DNA of 21,059 bases from an uncultured Collinsella sp. (GTDB lineage Bacteria > Actinomycetota > Coriobacteriia > Coriobacteriales > Coriobacteriaceae). Below are positions 7,176 through 13,391 of this stretch, piece by piece. The notes below the pieces were generated by a model. That model searched no databases, had not been told where the DNA came from, and saw only the letters and a program-made list of their open reading frames with translations. The DNA is taken from assembly GCA_902464965.1 (NCBI GenBank), contig CABQLI010000036.1:1-21059 (forward strand), written 5' to 3'. A program made the translations under genes and the position numbers. Position 1 is the first letter of the stretch. Every line of letters starts with the position of its first letter.

Positions 7176-7253
7176 TTAACGTACTTGAAACGTTGGGGCC
7201 GGGCAGGCCGGCGCTGGCTGGATAGCCCCAGGTCAGACGCCGCACACAATCCT

Positions 7254-8336
7254 CTATCGCACGAAGTACCAGGGGCTTTCCTGCACGGTGGGCTCCAGCG
7301 CGATGCCGGTGCGCTCGCGGAACAGATCCATGTCCTGCGATTTCTCCGTCCACCACGCGTTGGGCTTAAAGGTCATGCTCTCAATGACATGACCGACAAA
7401 CACACTGTTGCGCAGCTTGGAGAAGTCGGTGTTCATAATCAGGATGGACGCGAGCACCAGCACAATGCCCAGGACCTTGATCGCGCCGGCGGGCTCGGCG
7501 TAGATGCCAATACCGACCAGAACGGTCGCCACGGTTTCGAACGAAGCCACGACCGGCACCTTCGATGTCTCAAGATCCATCGAAAGGCCCTTCATATAGA
7601 AGATGTACGCAAGAGCCGTCGGAATAAAGCCAAAGCCTGCAAACAGCAGAATGAGCTGCGGGGACATTGCCGCGGCTACATCGGACCACGGAGCCGAAAG
7701 CACTGCCATAAAGCATCCGCCAAAGACAAAGCCCCAAAACGTCACCGCCAGCGGATGCAGCGTCTTGGTAGCCATGCGGCTAAACACCGCCAGCAGTGCA
7801 CCGCAAAAGCCTGCAATCACGCCCGACGTGACGCCCCAAACCGAAAAATGAAAACCGGAAAGGTCGCCATTGGTCACCGCAAGCACGCAGCCAACGATGT
7901 TAAAGACAATGGCAACGAGCTTGTTGGGGGTCACGTCCTCGCGATAAAGCACGCGGCCGAGCATGACGCCAAACACCGGCGAGGTGTAGAGCAGCACCGA
8001 GGCCGTGGACATGCCCACCTCGCCCATGCACTCGTAATAGCTGGTGTTGGCGACGGCCAAGCCGACGATACCGACAAGTGCGCAGGGGACGAGCTCTTTG
8101 GGGCTTGCCTTGAATAGCGCCAGGGGACCCTGAGCCACGGTAGACCCCTCACTCGGACGGCAGCCCATAAACATCAGGACCGGCGCCAAGACAAGCGCTC
8201 CGACCAACAAGCGAAAGGCAGCCATGCTCTGGGACGAAACGCCCATGGCCGCAATGCCGTTTACAAAGATTCCGATGCTGCCCCACATAAGCGCGGCGAT
8301 CAGCACCAGCACATAGCCCAGATTGCTTTTCTTCAA
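7254..8336 (-). CDS. EamA/DMT-family transporter with C-terminal extension
   Basis: A membrane protein of about 360 aa with two EamA repeats and about ten hydrophobic helices (residues about 5-300), belonging to the drug/metabolite transporter superfamily; members often export amino acids or other metabolites. The N-terminus LGYVLVLIAALMWGSIGIF and PVFGVMLGRVLYRE in the middle are typical. The start is placed at a TTG (8336) because GAGGAGG lies 5 nt upstream; an in-frame GTG at 8372 has no ribosome-binding site. After the last helix the protein continues for about 59 residues in a hydrophilic tail, longer than usual for the family. It ends 183 bp before the PTS operon start. Its promoter carries two TATAACG boxes. 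Export of an amine freed by the deglycases is a plausible role, not shown. Confidence 0.85.
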   Translation of the reverse strand: MKKSNLGYVLVLIAALMWGSIGIFVNGIAAMGVSSQSMAAFRLLVGALVLAPVLMFMGCRPSEGSTVAQGPLALFKASPKELVPCALVGIVGLAVANTSYYECMGEVGMSTASVLLYTSPVFGVMLGRVLYREDVTPNKLVAIVFNIVGCVLAVTNGDLSGFHFSVWGVTSGVIAGFCGALLAVFSRMATKTLHPLAVTFWGFVFGGCFMAVLSAPWSDVAAAMSPQLILLFAGFGFIPTALAYIFYMKGLSMDLETSKVPVVASFETVATVLVGIGIYAEPAGAIKVLGIVLVLASILIMNTDFSKLRNSVFVGHVIESMTFKPNAWWTEKSQDMDLFRERTGIALEPTVQESPWYFVR

Positions 8337-8373
8337 CGCAGCCTCCTCGGTATTGTTTCCAATATGTTTCACA

Positions 8374-8392
8374 CTACGTTATAGTCGTTATA
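8374..8392 (-). promoter_or_regulatory. Probable GntR operator upstream of the EamA gene
   Basis: On the minus strand TATAACGACT is followed directly by TATAACGTAG. The first matches the PTS and gntR box at 9 of 10 positions. It lies about 40-55 bases before the TTG start. Confidence 0.45.
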
Positions 8393-8425
8393 TACATTTT
8401 TCAAGACACAAATCGCCGAACGGAA

Positions 8426-8515
8426 AAATGATCCGCTGGGGACGGAGGAAAACGGATCACTGAGGGGCTGGTCTGAGTCAGTGATCCGTTTTCCTCCGTC
8501 CCCAGCGGATCATTT
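8426..8515. repeat. REPIN-like perfect inverted repeat
   Basis: Two perfectly complementary 38-bp arms (8426-8463 and 8478-8515) flank a 14-bp spacer. Each arm is itself a small palindrome: TGATCCG and CGGATCA around a CTGGGGACGGAGG core. The arrangement is thus two REP-like units in inverted orientation, the definition of a REPIN. It lies in the 284-bp gap between the EamA leader and the end of the second SIS gene. Confidence 0.8.
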
Positions 8516-8519
8516 GGCT

Positions 8520-8584
8520 GTTGCGGTGAAATAGCTCCTAAATAGAGACTTCAAGCCCCCAAACAGGAACTATTCCACCGCAAC
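8520..8584 (-). repeat. Inverted repeat 3' of the second SIS gene
   Basis: A 20-bp stem (8520-8539 with 8565-8584) with a 25-nt loop lies about 37 bases past the SIS stop. Its two imperfect positions are G-U wobbles when read on the minus strand, consistent with a minus-strand RNA hairpin, such as the terminator or 3' end of the SIS transcript. No clear U-run follows. It directly adjoins the REPIN. Confidence 0.55.
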
Positions 8585-8620
8585 TCATGAGGACATCGAG
8601 CTGTTAGGCTGCTCTATCCC

Positions 8621-9613
8621 TTAGTAATCGAGCTTCCACATGTAGCGGCGCGTCATGTAGTCCTTGTGGGTGACGGCGGAAAGCGCACGCATGTAGACGT
8701 TGTTGAGGATCGGGGCAAAGATCAGGTGGTTGAAGTACTCGCTCACGCTGTCCTTGATGTCGTTGAGGCCGAGCTCCTTGGCGTCGAGCTGATAGACGCG
8801 CTCGCCACCGTACTGGTTGACGAAGCGGATGCCGCGCTCGTCGTTGCAGCGGCTGCGGCCGACGCTGATGAGCTGGAACAGCGAGGTGCGCTTGTCCAGA
8901 ATCTCGAAGGGGCCATGGAAGAAATCGCAGGTGTTGATGGTGCAGGAGTCGATCTGCAGCATCTCCTGCACGTTGCAGATGCTAAAGACGTAGGCGGCAC
9001 CAAAGAGCGGACCCTGAGCCATCACGTTGATGCAGGGCTTGTCGGCGTTCTGCTCGGCCCACTTGGCAGCGAGCGGACGGGTGTACTCGACGGCCTTGCG
9101 ATAGATGGGGTCAACCAAGTCGAAGGCGGCCATAGCGGTCTCGTACTCGGCATAGCCCTCGGTCTGCTGCGTGAGCTCCATAGCGATCATGGTCACGACG
9201 GCGGAGTTGGTGCGGCCCATGCAGGACTCGTCGACGGCCAGGCTGTCGTACTTGATCTTGTAGTCGCAGACCTCGGTAAGGGCGGACTCGTCAACATAGA
9301 TGGCGATGGTGCTGGCGCCGTGGTCCTTGGCGACCTGGGCGGCGACGATGGTCTCCTTAGTGCCGCGCATGGACACGACGACGGCCAGGGTGTTCTCGTT
9401 GACGTAGGCCGGGGTGGCGTGCACGAACTCGTTGCTGGTGTAGCTGGAGCTCACGACCTGCGTGGCCTCGTGCTCCATAAAGTACTGGGCAGGATAGTTG
9501 CCGCCGTTGGATCCGCCAGCGCCAATCCACACGACGCGCTTGATGCCGCCCTTGTCTGCCTTGTCAGCCAAAACCTGGGAGACGACATCCTTAACCTGTT
9601 CCTGAGTAGTCAT
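8621..9613 (-). CDS. SIS-domain sugar isomerase/deglycase, second paralogue
   Basis: A 330-aa cytoplasmic two-SIS-domain protein homologous to the one at 3287-4270. Shared features are a phosphosugar loop (WIGAGGSNGG, 29-38), SMRGTKE (81-87), LTQQTEGY (147-154), a catalytic-region motif FFHGPFE and the C-terminus RRYMWKLDY. It belongs to the FrlB/GfrE/GfrF group, which cleaves 6-phosphorylated Amadori or Heyns products to a sugar phosphate and an amine. It has D230 where the first paralogue has E228 ahead of HGPFE, which may reflect a different substrate. The ATG at 9613 has AAAGG about 10 nt upstream, rather far. It stands alone, divergent from the GntR gene at 9819, and the 205-bp gap between them holds repeated GCATACA boxes. 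It therefore appears to be controlled separately from the PTS operon. Confidence 0.85.
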   Translation of the reverse strand: MTTQEQVKDVVSQVLADKADKGGIKRVVWIGAGGSNGGNYPAQYFMEHEATQVVSSSYTSNEFVHATPAYVNENTLAVVVSMRGTKETIVAAQVAKDHGASTIAIYVDESALTEVCDYKIKYDSLAVDESCMGRTNSAVVTMIAMELTQQTEGYAEYETAMAAFDLVDPIYRKAVEYTRPLAAKWAEQNADKPCINVMAQGPLFGAAYVFSICNVQEMLQIDSCTINTCDFFHGPFEILDKRTSLFQLISVGRSRCNDERGIRFVNQYGGERVYQLDAKELGLNDIKDSVSEYFNHLIFAPILNNVYMRALSAVTHKDYMTRRYMWKLDY

Positions 9614-9651
9614 CGTGCATCAGCCTTTCTTCTCGTTTGATGCTCTCGATG

Positions 9652-9810
9652 GCATACAAGTTACATACATGTTTTGGTTATGTCGACTAGTTGTATGCTA
9701 TATTTGTCTTAGAAATTTTGCTGATGCGGTTTTCGATAACTAGCTACCAGCCGTTTTGTTGTTGTATTGAATACATGCTTGATTAGATTCGCATACAGGT
9801 TAGATACAGG
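9652..9810. promoter_or_regulatory. Divergent promoter region with GntR-type boxes
   Basis: The gap between the SIS gene and the second GntR gene contains two 20-bp direct copies, 9652-9671 and 9791-9810, which share 17 of 20 bases (GCATACARGTTASATACAKG). A TTGTATGC half-site in the opposite orientation lies at 9691-9698, and a TGTATT-G-AATACA palindrome at 9763-9775. The second 20-mer ends 8 nt before the GntR start codon and includes its AGG Shine-Dalgarno. Binding there would repress the regulator itself; the first copy, with the inverted half-site, would act on the SIS promoter. Confidence 0.6.
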
Positions 9811-9818
9811 TTGATCGC

Positions 9819-10541
9819 ATGAATACTTCGTCTAAAAAGAAACTGGCCCAATACGAGCGCTTGGCGGGCATGCTGCGCGACCGCATCGCCGCCGGCACCT
9901 ACGCGCGCGGAGACAAGCTGCCGTCCGAGATGGAACTCATGGACGAATCGGGGCTGTCGCGCAGTACCGTGCGCCATGCCCTTAAGGTGCTCGTTGATGA
10001 GGGCCTGGTTCGCACCGAGCGCGGACGTGGTGCCTTTGTGGCCGACACGCCCGCGCTCCACGAGAACAACCTGGTGTTTTCGAGCTATACCAAGCAGGTC
10101 GAAGGCCAGGGCATGAAGCCCACCACGCGCACCGTGGACTCGGGCTTTACCAAGGCGGGCGGCAGCATAGCTAAGTTCTTTGATGCCGCCGTGGGCAGCA
10201 AGCTCGTCAAACTTGTCCGTCTGCGTTATCTGGACGATGCGCCACTGTGCCTGGAGACCACCTATCTACCACCGAGCTTTGAGGCACTCATCGATCGCGA
10301 TATCAACGGTTCGCTCTACGCCACGCTGCGCCAAGAATTCCATCGCGCGCCGGCACAGGGGCATAAGACCTTTGAGGTGTGCTACGCCTCGCAAAACGAG
10401 GCGTTTTTGCTCAACGTTGAGCGCGGGCAGGCGCTGATCCTGATCACCGACTACGTCTACGACACCGACGGCCGCCCGCTCCATGTCTCCAAGCGCATCC
10501 AACGAACCGACCGCGCCAAATACACCGAGCCCATCGGCTAA
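9819..10541 (+). CDS. GntR/UTRA-family transcriptional regulator, second
   Basis: A 240-aa HutC-type GntR regulator and the only plus-strand gene here. The winged helix-turn-helix covers about residues 9-75 (KLPSEMELMDESGLSRSTVR, then RGRGAFV), and the UTRA effector domain about 85-235. It is clearly a different paralogue from the regulator at 200-919. The ATG at 9819 has only a modest Shine-Dalgarno (AGG, 8 nt upstream) that overlaps a putative operator. Divergence from the second SIS gene and the repeated GCATACA boxes between them suggest that it represses both itself and that gene until a phosphorylated substrate binds the UTRA domain (inference). It is convergent with the GNAT gene; their ends are separated by a palindrome. 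Confidence 0.92.
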   Translation: MNTSSKKKLAQYERLAGMLRDRIAAGTYARGDKLPSEMELMDESGLSRSTVRHALKVLVDEGLVRTERGRGAFVADTPALHENNLVFSSYTKQVEGQGMKPTTRTVDSGFTKAGGSIAKFFDAAVGSKLVKLVRLRYLDDAPLCLETTYLPPSFEALIDRDINGSLYATLRQEFHRAPAQGHKTFEVCYASQNEAFLLNVERGQALILITDYVYDTDGRPLHVSKRIQRTDRAKYTEPIG

Positions 10542-10549
10542 CCAACACC

Positions 10550-10590
10550 AAAACCACCACAAAGGTGCCTGTCCCCATTGTGGTGGTTTT
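10550..10590. repeat. Palindromic REP-like repeat at convergent gene ends
   Basis: A perfect 13-bp inverted repeat (10550-10562 with 10578-10590, AAAACCACCACAA arm) flanks GGGGACAGG-type core sequence (minus strand). A-runs on the left and T-runs on the right would give U-tracts in both directions, so it could terminate the GntR and GNAT transcripts. The GNAT stop codon (10589-10591) lies in the right arm. Confidence 0.7.
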
Positions 10591-11170
10591 AGGCGAGGAG
10601 GGCGGGGAACCAGGTTGGTTTGGGTTGGTTGGGTGTGCGCTCGGCTAGGACCAGCTCCATCCAGCACATGTCGTACCAGCGGCCGAACTTTTGGGCGCAG
10701 CGGTCGAAGGTGCCCACCAGGCGATATCCCATATGGGCATGGAAATCCTGGCTGTTGTGCGTCAGGTACTCGTCGTCCTTGTCGTGCGGCACGGCAATGA
10801 GCGCGCACATGTTGGTGATGCCCATCGCGACCAGGCATTGCTTGAGCGCGTCGTGCAGCTTGCGGCCCAGCCCGCCATGGCGCACATCGCGTGCCAGGTA
10901 GATCGACGTCTCGACCGACCAGTCGTATGCCTCGCGGCTGTTAAGCGGACTCACATAGGCATAGCCTACCGGACGCCCGTCCAACTCCATCACCAGATAC
11001 GGATAGCGCTTGAGCGTACGCTCAATACGCCCGGCGAACTCCTCAACGCTCGGCACCTCGTATTCGCAGGTAATCGCCGTCTGGCGCACATACGGCTCAT
11101 AGATGGCAAGCAACGCCGGCGCATCATCGGGCGTCGCCAGGCGAATCGTCGGCTCGGACATCTCGGTCAT
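10589..11170 (-). CDS. GNAT-family N-acetyltransferase, phosphinothricin acetyltransferase-like
   Basis: A 193-aa cytoplasmic acetyl-CoA-dependent acetyltransferase. The order of motifs fits the phosphinothricin/methionine-sulfone acetyltransferase (PAT/YncA) subgroup: IRLATPDDAPALLAIYEPYV (9-28), GYAYVSP (69-75), the acetyl-CoA loop RHGGLGRKL (98-106), and a C-terminal HAHMGYRLVGTFDRCAQKFG (144-163) with WYDMCWMEL. The ATG at 11170 has GAGAAGGG 4 nt upstream; further-upstream starts would run into the terminator hairpin of the preceding gene. The stop codon lies inside a palindromic repeat. Likely substrates are amino-acid analogues or free amino acids; none can be assigned. It appears to be a single-gene unit. 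Confidence 0.88.
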   Translation of the reverse strand: MTEMSEPTIRLATPDDAPALLAIYEPYVRQTAITCEYEVPSVEEFAGRIERTLKRYPYLVMELDGRPVGYAYVSPLNSREAYDWSVETSIYLARDVRHGGLGRKLHDALKQCLVAMGITNMCALIAVPHDKDDEYLTHNSQDFHAHMGYRLVGTFDRCAQKFGRWYDMCWMELVLAERTPNQPKPTWFPALLA

Positions 11171-11194
11171 ACAACCCTTCTCCCCAAAAGCAAA

Positions 11195-11228
11195 GGCCAC
11201 CCTGCGCCAAACCCGGCGCAGGGTGGCC
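11195..11228 (-). terminator. Terminator after the threonine aldolase gene
   Basis: A perfect 14-bp GC-rich stem (11195-11208 with 11215-11228) with a 6-nt loop starts 17 bases past the aldolase stop. On the minus strand it is followed by TTTGCTTTT. Confidence 0.8.
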
Positions 11229-11245
11229 CTCGTCATTACATCAGG

Positions 11246-12271
11246 CTACAGGACAGCCGCCAGCGCGTCGATATCCTCCTGCGTCGTGGCCCAGCTGGTG
11301 CAAAAGCGCACCACCGTGTGGGTCTCGTCGTACTTTTCCCAGTACTCGATCGAGGCATGTTCGCGAATGCGCGCCATGTCCTCGTTGGGCAGAATCACGA
11401 ACTGCTGGTTTGTGGGCGTCTCCAAGAAGAACCGGTAGCCGTGCTCGTGCAGCACGCGACGAAGCGCCTGAGCGGTTTCGATCGCCTGACGGCCAATCTC
11501 AAAATACAGGCCGTCAGTAAAGAGCGCCTCAAACTGCACGCCCGTCAGGCGGCCCTTGGCCAACAGCGCGCCGTGCTGCTTAATACGCGGAATGGGATGC
11601 GCCGGGGCGTGCATGCCGCAGAACACCACAGCCTCGCCGCAGAGCGCACCGCACTTGGTGCCGCCGATGTAGAACACGTCACACAGCTGCGCCAGCTCGG
11701 GCAGGGTAATGTCGCACTCATCGGCCGCCAGCGCATAGGCCAGGCGAGCACCGTCCACAAACAGCGGAATCTCGCGCTTCTGGCACACCGCGTGAATCGC
11801 CGCGAGCTCGGCCTTGGAGTACAGCGTGCCGTACTCGGTCGACAGACTCACGTACACGGCACCCGGGAACACCGTGTGCTCGTAGCTCTCGTTTTCATAG
11901 AACACCTGGATATAGTTCTCGAGGTCCTCGGCGCGCATCTTGCCCTCGTAGCCGGGGATGGTGAGCACCTTGTGGCCGCCAAACTCAATGGCGCCCGCCT
12001 CGTGGCAGGCGACGTGGCCAGTCTCGGCAGCAACGACGCCCTCGTACGGCGCGAGCAGCATATCGATCACCGTCGCGTTGGCCTGCGTGCCACCCACCAG
12101 AAAAAACACGTCGGCATCGGGGGCCTGGCAGGCCTCGCGAATAAGTTGCTTGGCGCGCTCGGTATGCGCATCGGTACCGTAGCCGGGCTGCGGCTCCATA
12201 TTGGTGTCGACGAGCGCCTGCAGCACCGCCGGGTGTGCGCCGTGGGAATAGTCGTTGTTAAACGCGAGCAT
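11246..12271 (-). CDS. Low-specificity L-threonine aldolase-like PLP enzyme
   Basis: A 341-aa cytoplasmic fold-type I PLP enzyme of the beta-eliminating lyase/threonine aldolase family, which typically splits threonine or allo-threonine to glycine and acetaldehyde. Diagnostic features: NDYSHGAHPAVLQAL near the N-terminus, YGTDAHTERAK (31-41), GGTQANAT (60-67), H86 in ETGHVACHEAGA that stacks on the cofactor, D173 in VDGAR, and the cofactor lysine K206 in YIGGTKCGA. Length is normal for the family. The ATG at 12271 has GAGAGGA 7 nt upstream. It lies 45 bp after the PAP2 gene on the same strand, so the two may be cotranscribed, and it is closed by a strong hairpin terminator. Confidence 0.88.
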   Translation of the reverse strand: MLAFNNDYSHGAHPAVLQALVDTNMEPQPGYGTDAHTERAKQLIREACQAPDADVFFLVGGTQANATVIDMLLAPYEGVVAAETGHVACHEAGAIEFGGHKVLTIPGYEGKMRAEDLENYIQVFYENESYEHTVFPGAVYVSLSTEYGTLYSKAELAAIHAVCQKREIPLFVDGARLAYALAADECDITLPELAQLCDVFYIGGTKCGALCGEAVVFCGMHAPAHPIPRIKQHGALLAKGRLTGVQFEALFTDGLYFEIGRQAIETAQALRRVLHEHGYRFFLETPTNQQFVILPNEDMARIREHASIEYWEKYDETHTVVRFCTSWATTQEDIDALAAVL

Positions 12272-12316
12272 GGCAATCCTCTCTTACCGGGTATCGGCCA
12301 GATGATTCAAACGGAG

Positions 12317-13180
12317 CTATTGTACGCCGCTGGGATAGGCAATGCGCGCGGCAAGGCACTCAAGTGCCAGTACCAGAGCAAAACCGCAGCTCACGTCACT
12401 CAAAAAGTGCGCTCCGATCACGATGCGGCCAAACGCGACGAGCGCCGCGACCACAGCCGCCGTCCAAAAGACCACACGACGGCGCGACGGCTTTTCCTTA
12501 AAGGCCGTCGCGGGAAGCCCAGCGAGCATGAGGCCGATTGCCGCGTGCGCCGTGTGTCCACTCGCGAACGACTTAAAGCCGTCCTTGACTACACCGGCGG
12601 CGATATAGGTCCACTTGTCGGGATTGCCGATCACCCACCACGGCTGAAACTCGAGCCCCTGCGTCACCTCGATCACGCGCATGCGCGGGCGCGACCACAG
12701 CGGCTTGACGATCACGTTGAGGATAATGGCCTGAGCGACCCACACGGCAAGCACCATCAACGCCCAGCGCGTGAGCTCATCGGGCTCGGTCGTGCGCGTG
12801 AGGCGATAGATGATAAGGTTGGCGGCGATGACCAGCACAAACGTCAGCACCAGCTGAACGGCAATGAGTTTACCGCTAATCCGCAGGGACGAAACGATCT
12901 CGTAGCCGGCCAGGCCAACGTTGACGAGGATGCCGAGCACGGCAAGCCATTTGCTCCCCCTGGAGTCGGGACGCATCGCGCGTACGAGCATAACGCCCGC
13001 GACGCTCGCCGTCAGCTCGAACGGCAGCTCGCCGGCGGCCTCGATAAGGCGACCGTACATACTGCCGATATTGAACAGCGCGCTCGAGATCTGATAATCA
13101 AAGAAACTGCCCACGCCCAGGCAAAGGGCAAGGATGACCGCGATAGCAGCGGCGTCTTTCTTATAGATGTATCCGAACAT
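12317..13180 (-). CDS. PAP2-family membrane phosphatase
   Basis: A 287-aa polytopic membrane protein of the type 2 phosphatidic-acid-phosphatase superfamily, which removes phosphate from lipid or polyprenyl substrates at the membrane surface. The three active-site motifs are present: K159 and R164-P165 in KPLWSRPR, S207-G208-H209 in SFASGHTAHA, and R252, H258 and D262 in GRIVIGAHFLSD. About six or seven hydrophobic helices surround them, starting at about residue 9. The ATG at 13180 has AAAGGA 4 nt upstream; a longer frame continuing upstream to 13498 would overlap mfd and is not supported. It probably precedes the aldolase gene in one transcript. Whether it acts on undecaprenyl pyrophosphate or phosphatidate cannot be told. 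Confidence 0.85.
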   Translation of the reverse strand: MFGYIYKKDAAAIAVILALCLGVGSFFDYQISSALFNIGSMYGRLIEAAGELPFELTASVAGVMLVRAMRPDSRGSKWLAVLGILVNVGLAGYEIVSSLRISGKLIAVQLVLTFVLVIAANLIIYRLTRTTEPDELTRWALMVLAVWVAQAIILNVIVKPLWSRPRMRVIEVTQGLEFQPWWVIGNPDKWTYIAAGVVKDGFKSFASGHTAHAAIGLMLAGLPATAFKEKPSRRRVVFWTAAVVAALVAFGRIVIGAHFLSDVSCGFALVLALECLAARIAYPSGVQ

Positions 13181-13221
13181 GCTTTCCTTTCGGTCGGGCG
13201 AAGGGTCGACCCGCAACATGG

Positions 13222-13245
13222 TGGGGCAAAGATAGCTTTGTCCCA
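13222..13245. other. Short hairpin upstream of the PAP2 gene
   Basis: A 10-bp stem (13222-13231 with 13236-13245) with a tetraloop lies between the PAP2 leader and the structured element. Its single imperfect pair is a G-U wobble on the plus strand, the same bias as in the neighbouring element, so it may be part of it. Confidence 0.4.
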
Positions 13246-13272
13246 TAAACACCCTTACAGGTTGAGCATAAG

Positions 13273-13387
13273 TGAGCGAAAACGTTCCATTTGTGGCAAG
13301 GTGGCCCGAAGGAGGAGGGAAGCGTACTTGCGTACGCGACCGACGAGTGAGGGTCAGATTGCCCAAATGGAGCGTTTGCAGCGTCGA
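13273..13387. repeat. Structured intergenic element, copy B
   Basis: This is the second copy of the element at 49-164, starting 4 bases beyond the mfd stop codon. The outer stem is 13280-13293 with 13364-13377 (one G-U pair on the plus strand). The inner stem is 13295-13307 with 13351-13363 and has the same two-base internal loop. The apical hairpin GCGTAC-TTGC-GTACGC spans 13322-13337. The conserved blocks TGAGCGAAA, CAAGGTG, CAGATTGCC and TTGCAGCGTCGA match copy A while both stems have changed sequence and kept pairing. Confidence 0.65.
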
Positions 13388-13391
13388 CCCG

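Noticed and set aside
7182..7200. Catabolite-responsive (cre) site in TTGAAACGTTGG
   Set aside because: It lacks one base of the cre spacing and the 3' half does not match.
8426..8584. CRISPR array
   Set aside because: The repeats are inverted rather than direct, there are no regularly spaced units, and no cas genes are present.
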